Shown: positions 8,485 to 16,922 of the stretch, one piece after another
Layout of the letters: each line of letters begins with the position of its first letter
How positions within the stretch are numbered: position 1 is the first letter of the stretch
Assembly (NCBI GenBank): GCA_000145985.1
Contig: CP002098.1
Coordinates: forward strand, 1,654,501-1,718,500
DNA: 64,000 bases
Direction: 5' to 3'
Source: Ignisphaera aggregans DSM 17230
Lineage (GTDB): Archaea > Thermoproteota > Thermoprotei_A > Sulfolobales > Ignisphaeraceae
The notes under the pieces: generated by a model
What the model saw: only the letters and a program-made list of their open reading frames with translations
What the model was told of the DNA's origin: nothing
The model's database searches: none
Position numbers and translations under genes: made by a program

Positions 8485-8898
8485 GTGTTGTCAAATCTTC
8501 GAAATAGTTTTTGGCAGATAGATGTAGTTGATATAAGTGAACTGAAGCCTCATGAAGAAACATACATAGAACATGTATATAGACTTCTAAGAGATATACT
8601 AGATAAAGGATATATAGAGAGACCTATACTAGTAGATATAAATTCTATGACTATTCTTGATGGGCATCACAGAGTTGTTGCTCTTAAATATCTTAATAGA
8701 AGGAGAATACCTGTAGTCCTTATAGACTATCTAGATGATAATGTAGTTAAGGTCTATAGCTGGAGGAGTGGATATATGGTTACAAAATATGATGTTTTAT
8801 ATAGAGCTAAAAGAGGGTTGCTATATCCTCCAAAAACATCTAGACATGTAACATCTTTTGAGATCCCTAGAATAGATATAGATATATCGCTACTATAG
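8485..8898 (+). CDS. serK: Free-serine kinase SerK-like protein (ParB/Srx fold)
   Basis: A 137-residue ParB-like domain protein. It shows the hallmark DISELKPHEET with the glutamate used by SerK, and the LDGHHRVVALKYL loop with the Asp-Gly-His-His-Arg signature of the kinase branch. SerK of Thermococcus kodakarensis phosphorylates free serine with ADP to give O-phosphoserine and AMP. The protein is shorter than the Thermococcus enzyme (about 240 residues), retaining the ParB core and little else. GTG 8485 (or TTG 8488) follows GGTGGT. It lies 10 bases upstream of the O-phosphoserine sulfhydrylase start, so it very probably makes the substrate of the next enzyme. Confidence 0.85.
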   Translation: MLSNLRNSFWQIDVVDISELKPHEETYIEHVYRLLRDILDKGYIERPILVDINSMTILDGHHRVVALKYLNRRRIPVVLIDYLDDNVVKVYSWRSGYMVTKYDVLYRAKRGLLYPPKTSRHVTSFEIPRIDIDISLL

Positions 8899-8908
8899 GG
8901 TGTTGTAT

Positions 8909-10087
8909 ATGAGGTTGATTCCAATAGACTCTATTGTTATTGATGAAGATATAGATCTAGACACATTTATCTCCTTATCAGGTGAGATACTTAGGAAGGG
9001 AGGTGTGGATAGAAGTGTGGTTGTTGACCATAATCTTAGGGTTGTAGATGAAAAACCTCTGGCTATAACTCTAAAGAAGCTTGGTGTAAAATATATACCT
9101 GTATCAGAAGATTATAGTGAAAACACTTTTGTTTCACTAGAATCCCTAGGGTTTTTCGATGATGTAAAACCAAGTGTCATGAGGGTATTTAGAGATACAG
9201 AGGAGCTCCTCTATAGAAATTGGCCTACACCTCTAGTTATGCTAAAGAGCCTCTCCACTAAGGATATAAGGGTTTGGGCTAAGCTCGAAGGCTTTAATCC
9301 ATATAGTATGAGCGTAAAGGATCGTATTGGCTGGTATATGTATAGAAAAGCTATTGATAGAAATGGTAGTAGACCTTTAAAACTACTTGTAGAGTCTACA
9401 TCTACAAATACAGGTTTAGCTATAGCAGCTATGTGTGCTATCCATGGATCAAAACTAAGGGCATATATACCATCAACAGTTTCAAAAACAGGTGAGCTAT
9501 TGCTAAAGATTTTCGGTGTAGATGTTATAAGATCACAAAAAGCATTGACTGTAGAGCTTATCGATGATGTCGATAAAATTGCTAGAGAGGAAAATGCTGT
9601 CCACCTAAATCAGTTCCACAACGATGCAAACTTCGAGGTCCACCTAAGATATACTGCAAAGGAGTTAGAGCTCCAAATTAGAGAAGCAGGAATAAGATTG
9701 AGAGGCATTGTTGGTGGTCTCGGTACCTCTGGCCACATGTCGGCAATCTCACACTATTTCAAGAATAGATTTAGCAATGTTAAGATCTATGGAGTTGTTC
9801 CCAAAGAGGGTACTTCTATCCAAGGTATTAGAAGAGTTGAAAGTGGTATGAAATGGATACATAAAGTGGTATTCGATAGAATCGTCGATGTAGATCCCGA
9901 TGATGCTGCAAAAACTGTTATCGATATAGCTAGAAGAGAAGGTATACTCATAGGTCTTAGTAGTGGGGCTGTAGCCTATGGATTCAAAACTCTTCTCATA
10001 GAGGGATACATAGATGAAGGTGACTATATACTGATATTCCCAGACCATGGATTTAAATATGTTGAACAGCTACAGAGATATATCTAG
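8909..10087 (+). CDS. O-phosphoserine sulfhydrylase (cysteine synthase) with N-terminal ParB/SerK-like domain
   Basis: Fold type II PLP enzyme of 392 residues in the Aeropyrum pernix OPSS architecture: an N-terminal extra domain (1-70), a linker, then the catalytic core. The PLP lysine is Lys137 in SMSVKDR, followed by the STSTNTGLAIA loop and the glycine-rich GGLGTSGHM phosphate site. Within the core, IQGIRRVESG near the C-terminal third is where OPSS uses arginine to bind the substrate phosphate. The N-terminal domain aligns end to end with the neighbouring SerK, but the DGHHR motif is replaced by DEKPL. ATG 8909 is preferred after GGGTG; GTG 8900 is in frame. The enzyme makes cysteine from O-phosphoserine and sulfide. 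Confidence 0.88.
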   Translation: MRLIPIDSIVIDEDIDLDTFISLSGEILRKGGVDRSVVVDHNLRVVDEKPLAITLKKLGVKYIPVSEDYSENTFVSLESLGFFDDVKPSVMRVFRDTEELLYRNWPTPLVMLKSLSTKDIRVWAKLEGFNPYSMSVKDRIGWYMYRKAIDRNGSRPLKLLVESTSTNTGLAIAAMCAIHGSKLRAYIPSTVSKTGELLLKIFGVDVIRSQKALTVELIDDVDKIAREENAVHLNQFHNDANFEVHLRYTAKELELQIREAGIRLRGIVGGLGTSGHMSAISHYFKNRFSNVKIYGVVPKEGTSIQGIRRVESGMKWIHKVVFDRIVDVDPDDAAKTVIDIARREGILIGLSSGAVAYGFKTLLIEGYIDEGDYILIFPDHGFKYVEQLQRYI

Positions 10088-10088
10088 G

Positions 10089-10799
10089 TCAAGTCTGTTC
10101 TGATCTTGTGTTTCTACAATATTTCTTGACAATATCTATTAATTCATCTTTACTTCTAATCCTTGCCAATATATTTTTAATTCCTTCAACTCTTGCAGCC
10201 TCTATCAAAGCTATAGTTGTATTACATCCACTTTGTTCCAATACCTTGAGTCTAGACAATAAAACATTCTGGATATACTCACCAAATTTTGCATCTATAG
10301 AATCCGCGAGATGCATCACAAGACCCTCTATAGTTGTTATAGGAGCTATACCATGAACCTCACTAACAACTCTTATTATATCATCTCTAGCTCCTCTTTT
10401 AGCTAATTCAGCTACAATAGCATAGTCATGACTTAGATACCAATCCTCTCTAGGTTTATATCCACCTCCAACAACATCTCTTTCATATTGATAATACTTA
10501 TATATATCGTGGAGAATAGCTGCTGCTAATACTAAATCTCTATCAGCCTTAACATTATAAATACTTTCAAAGATATCTACCAATGCTTCAGCTATCCTAG
10601 CAACAGCTAGGGTATGTATCACCAGCCCCCCAGAAAACATATGGTGTTTTCTAGGAGCTGCAGGAGACTCCTCAATACTTATAGAGGGTTCTACAGATGA
10701 TATTGACAATCTAGGATTCCTCAATATATCAATAACTAATTGCTTCAAATCATTCCTATTAATCCTATTAGCTAACTCTATAAGCATATCGAGACTCAT
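10089..10799 (-). CDS. HD-domain metal-dependent phosphohydrolase
   Basis: About 236 residues. It has the HD superfamily pattern: His62 in VIHTLAVA, the His97-Asp98 pair in AAAILHDIYKYY, then further histidines in LSHDYAIV and SEVHGI, giving an H...HD...H...H metal site. Such proteins hydrolyse phosphate esters of nucleotides or nucleic acids; no accessory domain identifies the substrate. ATG 10799 sits behind an AGGTGAT ribosome site, better than the in-frame GTG 10808. Convergent with the cysteine synthase gene, one base between stops. Confidence 0.75.
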   Translation of the reverse strand: MSLDMLIELANRINRNDLKQLVIDILRNPRLSISSVEPSISIEESPAAPRKHHMFSGGLVIHTLAVARIAEALVDIFESIYNVKADRDLVLAAAILHDIYKYYQYERDVVGGGYKPREDWYLSHDYAIVAELAKRGARDDIIRVVSEVHGIAPITTIEGLVMHLADSIDAKFGEYIQNVLLSRLKVLEQSGCNTTIALIEAARVEGIKNILARIRSKDELIDIVKKYCRNTRSEQT

Positions 10800-11075
10800 A
10801 ATAATCACCTCTGTACACTAATCTATTATCACCCCATAAATATATCTCTCATGAATCTAACAATCCTCATCAGATCCTAAAACCTTCCTAACACCAATAT
10901 TATCATAAAAGTAGAAACAAGCTCTCTTCCATAGAGATTATGTGTTGCCAACACAGTACTTAAAATAATATATTTCTGTAATGAAGAAGCTGTTATTCAC
11001 GGATCATATACTACTCCTATTCTGTGGTCATATATATTTATCAGTTTTGAAAACGATATATTCTTAGGGATTTCT

Positions 11076-11342
11076 ATGAATATTAGGATTTTGGAGAGGA
11101 AACAGGTTGGAGAGCTATTTGGTGTTAAGCTATGTATAGAGCTTGGGGATAAAGAGTTCTATATAGATATAGATAATTTATCTAGAGTTGTTAAGGATGT
11201 TAGAGGTTATGAGAAGGATAATAGCATAGTTATTGAGTTGATAGATGAAAATGGAAATGGTTTTGGATGTTGTATTATAGATAAAAGTCATTTTGAGAGA
11301 GGATGTATGGAATGTAAAAGTTTGTTGTTACCAAAGAGTTGA
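11076..11342 (+). CDS. Hypothetical protein, 88 residues
   Basis: Not recognised. A small, acidic, probably mixed alpha/beta protein beginning MNIRILERK. Its C-terminal third holds four cysteines: a Cys-Cys pair in GFGCCII and a CxxC-like pair in GCMECKS, which could bind a metal. A TATA-like stretch (TATATATTTAT) around 11030-11041 and the absence of a strong ribosome site suggest a short leader. The M50 protease follows 37 bases downstream in the same direction and the two may be cotranscribed. Coding status rests on codon use and a well-placed start. Confidence 0.55.
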   Translation: MNIRILERKQVGELFGVKLCIELGDKEFYIDIDNLSRVVKDVRGYEKDNSIVIELIDENGNGFGCCIIDKSHFERGCMECKSLLLPKS

Positions 11343-11379
11343 TAAGTTGATCGCAATACTTATTTGGTGCATAGAATGA

Positions 11380-12030
11380 TTGAGATGTATAAAATTTTTA
11401 TTAGTTAAAGTAGCATTAGTTTTACAAATACTTGGTGATATAGTTTTGTGGGAATATAGATATAGCTATTCAGCTAGAGAGTTTCTAGATATAACTATTT
11501 CGTGGCTTATTGCAACAATAGCATTCTCATTTAGATATATACTAGTAGGAGATCTCTATAGGCTTTTTATCAATTCTATAGCTGTATTCCTCGGTTTTGT
11601 ACTTCACGAACTTGCACATAGATGGACTGCTAGAAGATATGGGTGTATAGCTTTTTATAGAGCTTGGTATCTAGGACTCCTCATAGCATTGATAGTAGCT
11701 ATAGCAAGCAGAGGAGTATTTGTGTTTATAGCTCCTGGAGCTGTAATGATATATTCTCCATGGCTCAGCCCATCACTTGAAGCATCAATAGCTCTAAGTG
11801 GACCTTATGCAAATATAGCTATAGCCTTAATATCTATGATATTAGTTGTCATTACTAATAGAATTGAGATGAAAATAATAACTGATATCAATATCTGGTT
11901 AGCACTCTTTAATCTACTTCCTATTCCACCTCTAGATGGATATAAAGCTCTTAGAGGCTCTATAATCCGATGGATAATAGCCTTTGCTATAGCTATAGCT
12001 TTAATGATAATAAGTACGAGATTCTTCTAA
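11380..12030 (+). CDS. Site-2-protease-like membrane metalloprotease, family M50
   Basis: A 216-residue polytopic membrane protein with about six hydrophobic segments. The zinc ligands are His76 and His80 in VLHELAH, with Glu77 as the catalytic base, and the third ligand aspartate lies in LLPIPPLDGYKAL near the C terminus, the pattern of M50 intramembrane proteases. There are no PDZ or CBS domains, so it is a minimal archaeal form. It would cleave transmembrane substrates within the membrane, for instance anti-regulator or signal proteins. The start is TTG at 11380; the ATG at 11376 is in another frame and closes quickly. Confidence 0.8.
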   Translation: MRCIKFLLVKVALVLQILGDIVLWEYRYSYSAREFLDITISWLIATIAFSFRYILVGDLYRLFINSIAVFLGFVLHELAHRWTARRYGCIAFYRAWYLGLLIALIVAIASRGVFVFIAPGAVMIYSPWLSPSLEASIALSGPYANIAIALISMILVVITNRIEMKIITDINIWLALFNLLPIPPLDGYKALRGSIIRWIIAFAIAIALMIISTRFF

Positions 12031-12210
12031 TGTGAAAGAGATGAACATCTAAACGAGAATTCTTCCATGGGATTAGAATGAAATTAAAGAATATCATAGC
12101 TCCATTATAATTAACACAAATTCTTACCTCAATATAGGGTCTCTGACAAAGGCTAGATATAGGTTCTCAGAAATGTGGTTTTGAGCTAAGACCGCCGCAT
12201 TATGGATATA

Positions 12211-12454
12211 ATGCTAAACATTTGTAACTTCTTGTTAAACAATAATCCTTGGGATATGGTTCAGAGAGTTTTGGAGTATTCCCTCCGGTATTCTTAGGTG
12301 TGAGCTTAATCATGATGATCTTGATAAACTTGATTTAGATGATAATATTATTGATGGTTTTCCTAGGTCATCAATTGAACGACCTCCACATGCAACTATA
12401 TATAGAGTTGGACAAGACAATGCACTACTTCACCTGATAATGTATTATGACTAA
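12211..12454 (+). pseudogene. Frameshifted or decayed small gene
   Basis: Two overlapping open stretches read as one small protein with a single frame change. From ATG 12211 the frame gives MLNICNFLLNNNPWDMVQR and stops soon after. One base over, from about 12266, the frame reads FWSIPSGILRCELNHDD, continues with protein-like composition (a GFPRSSIERPPHATIYRVGQ stretch) and ends at TAA 12452-12454. The second frame alone has no start codon until its last residues. A single extra base near 12262-12268 would explain this. The family is not recognised. The rest of 12031-12527 holds no other gene I can support. Confidence 0.4.
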
Positions 12455-12527
12455 AAATAGTATCAGTGTGTAAGACACCTTTATACACCTAAAAATATTG
12501 TTTTCAGCTATGTGAATACAAATTACT

Positions 12528-13403
12528 CTATTTGGTTATATAGTCTAAAATCTGATTGAGATTTTTGTCAATGACAGATTCATGGATGTCTTCTCTAGGT
12601 TCAATACTAATTACATTATCAGGCTGTAGTTCATTTACAATATACATTGACTTATATCCTCTACTACCATACTTCTCAAATACCTTTCTAAAAAGACTGT
12701 AAATCTTATTGACATCTCTATATATCATTACAGCTCCAGGAGATGCGATAACAATTCCATCGACATTCTCCAGAAGAGATGCATATGGAGTTATTGCATC
12801 ATTAAATGACTCTATGATAACAATATCACTATTCTTAGCTATAGTGTCTAGACATATATTAAGGTCTTTCTCAATACTAGTATCTGTAATCCTATTAATA
12901 AAGCTGTATAGATCTAATCTCTTTGCATTTAAGGTTTGTGAAAGCTCTATTATCTTACTCCTTAGACTTAAGGTTATTCTATCTAGATTTTCCCAAAATA
13001 GATAATGTATACTTTCTCCAGATAAACAACTACTTATTCTTCCAAGAATCATTTGTTTATACTGATCCTCTAGATCCATTAAATATTCTTCTATCTTCAA
13101 ATCTCTTATATAGCTTGCTACTTCTGGAGGTGCTAATAAGATGTCTATAGGATTCATAAAAGGAATTATCTCCTTGCCCATTCCTAGAATACTTATATAG
13201 TTAAAAACATCCTCCCCTACAAGTATTCCAAGCTTTTTGCTAATCACAACAGTTTTATATTGTGTCCATGCATTGTGACCAGCAATAGGTTTATATATAC
13301 CTACCCTATGGCCATATCCTTTTAGTCTTTTTGCTAGAGATATAGCTAACCATGTCTTACCCGAGTCATATACTAATAAACCTGATATTAGTATCTTCAC
13401 CAT
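12528..13403 (-). CDS. Predicted P-loop ATPase, dethiobiotin synthetase/CobB-like fold
   Basis: A 291-residue protein beginning MVKILISGLLVYDSGKTWLA. Its Walker A is the deviant SGLLVYDSGKTW form seen in the BioD/CobQ amidoligase-like group. A YKPIAGHN segment follows near residue 37 (compare YKPV in BioD) and an aspartate-ended strand NSDIVIIESFND near residue 200 acts as Walker B. These enzymes typically couple ATP to carboxylate activation, but a specific substrate cannot be named, and no cobamide or biotin genes adjoin. ATG 13403 is the only plausible start. It is divergent from the ATP-cone gene. Confidence 0.65.
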   Translation of the reverse strand: MVKILISGLLVYDSGKTWLAISLAKRLKGYGHRVGIYKPIAGHNAWTQYKTVVISKKLGILVGEDVFNYISILGMGKEIIPFMNPIDILLAPPEVASYIRDLKIEEYLMDLEDQYKQMILGRISSCLSGESIHYLFWENLDRITLSLRSKIIELSQTLNAKRLDLYSFINRITDTSIEKDLNICLDTIAKNSDIVIIESFNDAITPYASLLENVDGIVIASPGAVMIYRDVNKIYSLFRKVFEKYGSRGYKSMYIVNELQPDNVISIEPREDIHESVIDKNLNQILDYITK

Positions 13404-13485
13404 ATTATCACATAATCAGATTTATTTTGTGTTTCCAAAAATCTTTATTTACTCTCTAGAGAAAATCTATTTCTGGGGTTAGGAT

Positions 13486-13776
13486 ATGAGTATAGTTGTT
13501 ATTAAAAGGGATGGATCAAAAGAAGAATTTATACCTGAAAAGATAGTTGTTAGTTGTCTTAAGGCAGGAGCCCCTGTAGATGTTGCACGAAAAATTGCAA
13601 AGATTGTTGAGGCTAAACTACTTGAACAAAATGTTAAGGAAGTTTCTGCTAGAGAGCTTACAAGAATGATTTTAAACCTTCTGAAGAAGGAGAATGAGGA
13701 ATGGTATAAAAATTGGATAATATTTGATAGAGCAATAAAAAGGAGGAAGACTGAAGAAGAACTCTCACAACAATAA
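13486..13776 (+). CDS. Stand-alone ATP-cone domain protein
   Basis: A 96-residue protein consisting almost entirely of an ATP-cone: VVIKRDGSKEEF at the N terminus, then ALREL-like helices (VSARELTRMILNLLKK) and a charged tail. ATP-cones are allosteric nucleotide sensors normally fused to ribonucleotide reductases or NrdR. Here it is free-standing with no zinc ribbon and no reductase domain. It lies 58 bases upstream of a radical SAM gene on the same strand. A regulatory or partner role is inferred; the nucleotide and target are unknown. Confidence 0.75.
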   Translation: MSIVVIKRDGSKEEFIPEKIVVSCLKAGAPVDVARKIAKIVEAKLLEQNVKEVSARELTRMILNLLKKENEEWYKNWIIFDRAIKRRKTEEELSQQ

Positions 13777-13834
13777 ATCATTCCATAATTTTTTATCTTG
13801 CAAAATAAATATTTTATCTCAGAAAATCTGTTCT

Positions 13835-14641
13835 ATGACATCTCTAGTGTGGGAAATGACCTTAAGAGGATATAATCCTATAGAACTAGGAGAGAAAGTT
13901 AGTAGGATTGTTTGCAGAGATATTGATGGTATTGAGTATAGGAAGTATTATAGATTTCGTGGAGGAAGATGGTATGGAGGTATAGCAACAGCAGATTGTG
14001 TAGGATGTAATCTTAGATGCGGCTTCTGTTGGTCATGGAGAAGTGGAAGCCATGTTATAGATGTTGGAAAATTTTATAGCTCTCAAGAGGTTTCAACAAT
14101 TCTCATCTCTATCGCTAGGGAGAAGGGCTATAACTATGTTAGAATAAGTGGAGGAGAACCAACACTCTGTTTTAATCATTTAATTGATGTTATAAGCAAT
14201 ATTCCACAGAGAATAACATTTATTCTTGAAACAAACGGTATACTTCTAGGATATGATAAGAACCTTGTATATAGATTAGCTGAATATAGAAATATAGTTA
14301 TAAGAGTTTCTCTAAAAGGAACAACACCTGAGGAATTTCATATGCTTACAAAAGCAGATCCAATATTCTTTGAATATCAATTAAATGCCCTAAGTAATTT
14401 ACTAGATGCAGGTCTTGAACCTGGAAGAGATTTCTATCCTGCAATAATGCTTAGTTTTAGCTCTGAAGAGAATATAAGATTATTGTTAAAGAGATTAGAA
14501 GAGATACACCCAGAACTTACAAGATCTATAGATCCTGAATATGTAATACTCTATCCACATGTAAAAGAACTTTTAAGAAGAACAGGTTTAAAACCTAGAA
14601 AAGCTTTTGATCCTAACAATATTCCTGAATATATGATATAG
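13835..14641 (+). CDS. Radical SAM protein, function unassigned
   Basis: 268 residues with the [4Fe-4S]/SAM motif CNLRCGFC about residues 60-67, preceded by two more cysteines (CVGC overlaps it), GGEPT for SAM binding and an ETNG strand. It has no SPASM or TRAM domain. The family resembles archaeal radical SAM proteins related to pyruvate-formate-lyase activating enzymes, but the substrate is not evident. ATG 13835 sits about 25-30 bases downstream of an AAATAAATATTTTAT promoter-like stretch, so the message may be leaderless. Because it follows an ATP-cone gene, an activase-like role in nucleotide metabolism is possible but speculative. Confidence 0.8.
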   Translation: MTSLVWEMTLRGYNPIELGEKVSRIVCRDIDGIEYRKYYRFRGGRWYGGIATADCVGCNLRCGFCWSWRSGSHVIDVGKFYSSQEVSTILISIAREKGYNYVRISGGEPTLCFNHLIDVISNIPQRITFILETNGILLGYDKNLVYRLAEYRNIVIRVSLKGTTPEEFHMLTKADPIFFEYQLNALSNLLDAGLEPGRDFYPAIMLSFSSEENIRLLLKRLEEIHPELTRSIDPEYVILYPHVKELLRRTGLKPRKAFDPNNIPEYMI

Positions 14642-14827
14642 ATGATGAAGAAGAGCCGAATGTGAATAGATGATCTAATTATCCTCGACTGAAAATATAA
14701 ATTCTGTACCCTATTTTATAGTACAAGGGATTCTATGATGAGTTCGCCAGTGTCTGAATAGTGATGAATACTCACCCTCCTGATTAGGATATGAATTTTT
14801 AAGTTTGATATTCAATATCACTATGTC

Positions 14828-15688
14828 ATGAAAAGGCTATTATATGCTGATGGCCATCTACACACAAATCCTGTGTATGGCCTTGGAGCAGAGAAGATAT
14901 TGAGTAGGTTTAGGGAAAGGGGAGGCTGGTTCGCGGTTCTAGTGTCACTAGGTCCTCATCACTATGGGCTTGAGGAGAATTATGATGGGTTTATTAAATC
15001 TATAGAGATTTTAGTTAATGAATGTAGAATTGCTAGAAGTATCGGTATTAAAACAATATGTATAGCTGGTATACATCCAGCAGATATTGATAAACTTATT
15101 GGTAGAGATAGACATAGAGGAAGAGAGATACTAGAACTTATAATGAAGGTTGTAGACTATATAGCTAAGCTCATTAAGGAAGACATACTTGATGGTTTTG
15201 GAGAAATCGGTCGACCACACTATAAATCATTACCAGAGGCTTTTACCCTAAATAATATTGTCATGAGGTATATACTAAATCTTGCAAGAGATCTACATGC
15301 ATATGTACATCTTCATCTAGAGACAGCTGGTTTTATCACTGTAAGAGATATATATGAAGTTATAGATATGATAGGAGTGGATAAAACAAAGGTATTTCTC
15401 CATCACTTAGATGTAGCTACAGGTATAGAAGCTGAAAAAATGGATTTACCATTTACGCTACCCGGAAAATATGCACTTTTGAGAGAAGCTGTTAGGAGGA
15501 TAAAGCCTGTGTATATTATAGAAAGTGACTTTATTGACGATCCTAAAAGACCTGGTGTTTCGTCATATCCATGGGAAATCATAGATAATCAGGAAAAACT
15601 TATTTCTGAGGGTCTAGCTGATGAAGAATATATTGCTAAGATAAACATAGACAACGTTGTTAAATTTTATGGAGTGTCAAGCCCTTAA
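14828..15688 (+). CDS. TatD-like TIM-barrel metal-dependent hydrolase
   Basis: 286 residues. The N-terminal strand has the metal ligands in YADGHLHTNP (HxH), then AGIHPAD near residue 80, a catalytic/metal Glu in GFGEIGRPH, histidines in HLHLETAG and HHLD, and a terminal Asp in IIESDFIDDP. This is the amidohydrolase-like layout of the archaeal COG1099/TatD group, predicted to be metal-dependent nucleases or esterases. ATG 14828 is chosen; ATG 14823 is in another frame and stops at once. The last bases overlap the convergent MFS gene stop. Confidence 0.8.
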   Translation: MKRLLYADGHLHTNPVYGLGAEKILSRFRERGGWFAVLVSLGPHHYGLEENYDGFIKSIEILVNECRIARSIGIKTICIAGIHPADIDKLIGRDRHRGREILELIMKVVDYIAKLIKEDILDGFGEIGRPHYKSLPEAFTLNNIVMRYILNLARDLHAYVHLHLETAGFITVRDIYEVIDMIGVDKTKVFLHHLDVATGIEAEKMDLPFTLPGKYALLREAVRRIKPVYIIESDFIDDPKRPGVSSYPWEIIDNQEKLISEGLADEEYIAKINIDNVVKFYGVSSP

Positions 15689-16851
15689 ATCAGAAGTATT
15701 ATTGGCACTATACCAATAACTAAAGAAACTAATAGATAGGTATTAGTTCCAAAACCTATGAATATCCCGCCCAATATAGATCCTACTATCGAGCCAATTT
15801 CTCTAGAGATAAAGTATAGAGATGTATTAAAACCTGCTGAACCCTCTATAAAGTAATTATATAGAGTTACATCTATTAATAAAAATAGTAGTGACGATAC
15901 AACTATATAGAGTGTTAAAGTCGTTTCATTTCTAACATAATTAAAACCTATAATTAAAATTAACATTCTTGACATAATTAATCCTAGTGCCAACGACTTA
16001 CTACTCCACTCAGCATTAACCACAATTAATAATATCAGTGCAGAAAGTATAGCTGCTATACCATATGCTATCCACATACCTTGTAAACTAACTATGTTTC
16101 TAAGTACATAGGGAATTACTGTAAATATGTAGTCTCCTAAAGCTGTTACCATTAACACAGCTATTATTATCCTTGGAATAGAGATTGTTTGACCATAATT
16201 CCAATACTTCTCAAAGATACTTATAGCGACCTTTGGTCTATCAATAAACATTAATGATGATGAGGCCTTAAGATATAGACTTAAAGATCTTAGATTTCTA
16301 TAGAATCTAAACATGTTTCTCTCAAAGGTAAATAATATCGATGGCATAGCTAATAATGATAATACTGAAAATATTATTGCAATTATTATCATATTCTCAA
16401 TGGTTAGCACACTTCTAAAGAATGCAGCTATCAATAACATCATACCCCGTGTAATATTACTTAGTGCTTTCTGAAGAGATGTAATGTTTTTCCACATCTC
16501 ACTATCTATATACTCAAGTAGTGTTACAGATAGTGAGAGATTCATAGATGCCATAGATATTGAATGTAACACATATGCTATAACACCATTCAAAAGATTA
16601 AGATTGCTGAGCATAGGCATGGATATAGATATAGATAGTATTGAAATTGCTAATAACAACTTGTTATGACCACTATCAGCAAAATTATTTAGAAGTCTAT
16701 TAGATACGATATAACTGATGCTCCATAAGGCATTAAGTATACCTAGATATAGTCCTGAGACACTAAGGTTGTATGCTATGTATGTAAATAGAAATGGATC
16801 TAGAAATGCAAGTATTCCATATGCTAATGATGCTATTATTATCCATAACAA
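15685..16851 (-). CDS. Major facilitator superfamily-like transporter
   Basis: 388 residues with about twelve hydrophobic segments and a longer polar loop in the middle (near residues 175-210), the two-times-six layout of MFS carriers. No signature permits a substrate. The start is a TTG at 16851 preceded by AGGA. It lies 71 bases downstream of another MFS-like gene on the same strand; the two proteins have the same length class and topology but low obvious identity, suggesting an old duplication or a pair of related carriers. Confidence 0.65.
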   Translation of the reverse strand: MLWIIIASLAYGILAFLDPFLFTYIAYNLSVSGLYLGILNALWSISYIVSNRLLNNFADSGHNKLLLAISILSISISMPMLSNLNLLNGVIAYVLHSISMASMNLSLSVTLLEYIDSEMWKNITSLQKALSNITRGMMLLIAAFFRSVLTIENMIIIAIIFSVLSLLAMPSILFTFERNMFRFYRNLRSLSLYLKASSSLMFIDRPKVAISIFEKYWNYGQTISIPRIIIAVLMVTALGDYIFTVIPYVLRNIVSLQGMWIAYGIAAILSALILLIVVNAEWSSKSLALGLIMSRMLILIIGFNYVRNETTLTLYIVVSSLLFLLIDVTLYNYFIEGSAGFNTSLYFISREIGSIVGSILGGIFIGFGTNTYLLVSLVIGIVPIILLI

Positions 16852-16922
16852 TTCCTATCACTAAACTAAACTGTTGTTGATCTAAATACCTTATAAGAAG
16901 TTATTTAGATTGCCTATGGAAA

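Noticed and set aside
10982-11068. Possible 28-residue hydrophobic peptide before the 88-residue gene
   Set aside because: It has no ribosome site, overlaps the likely promoter of the following gene and has no conserved feature.
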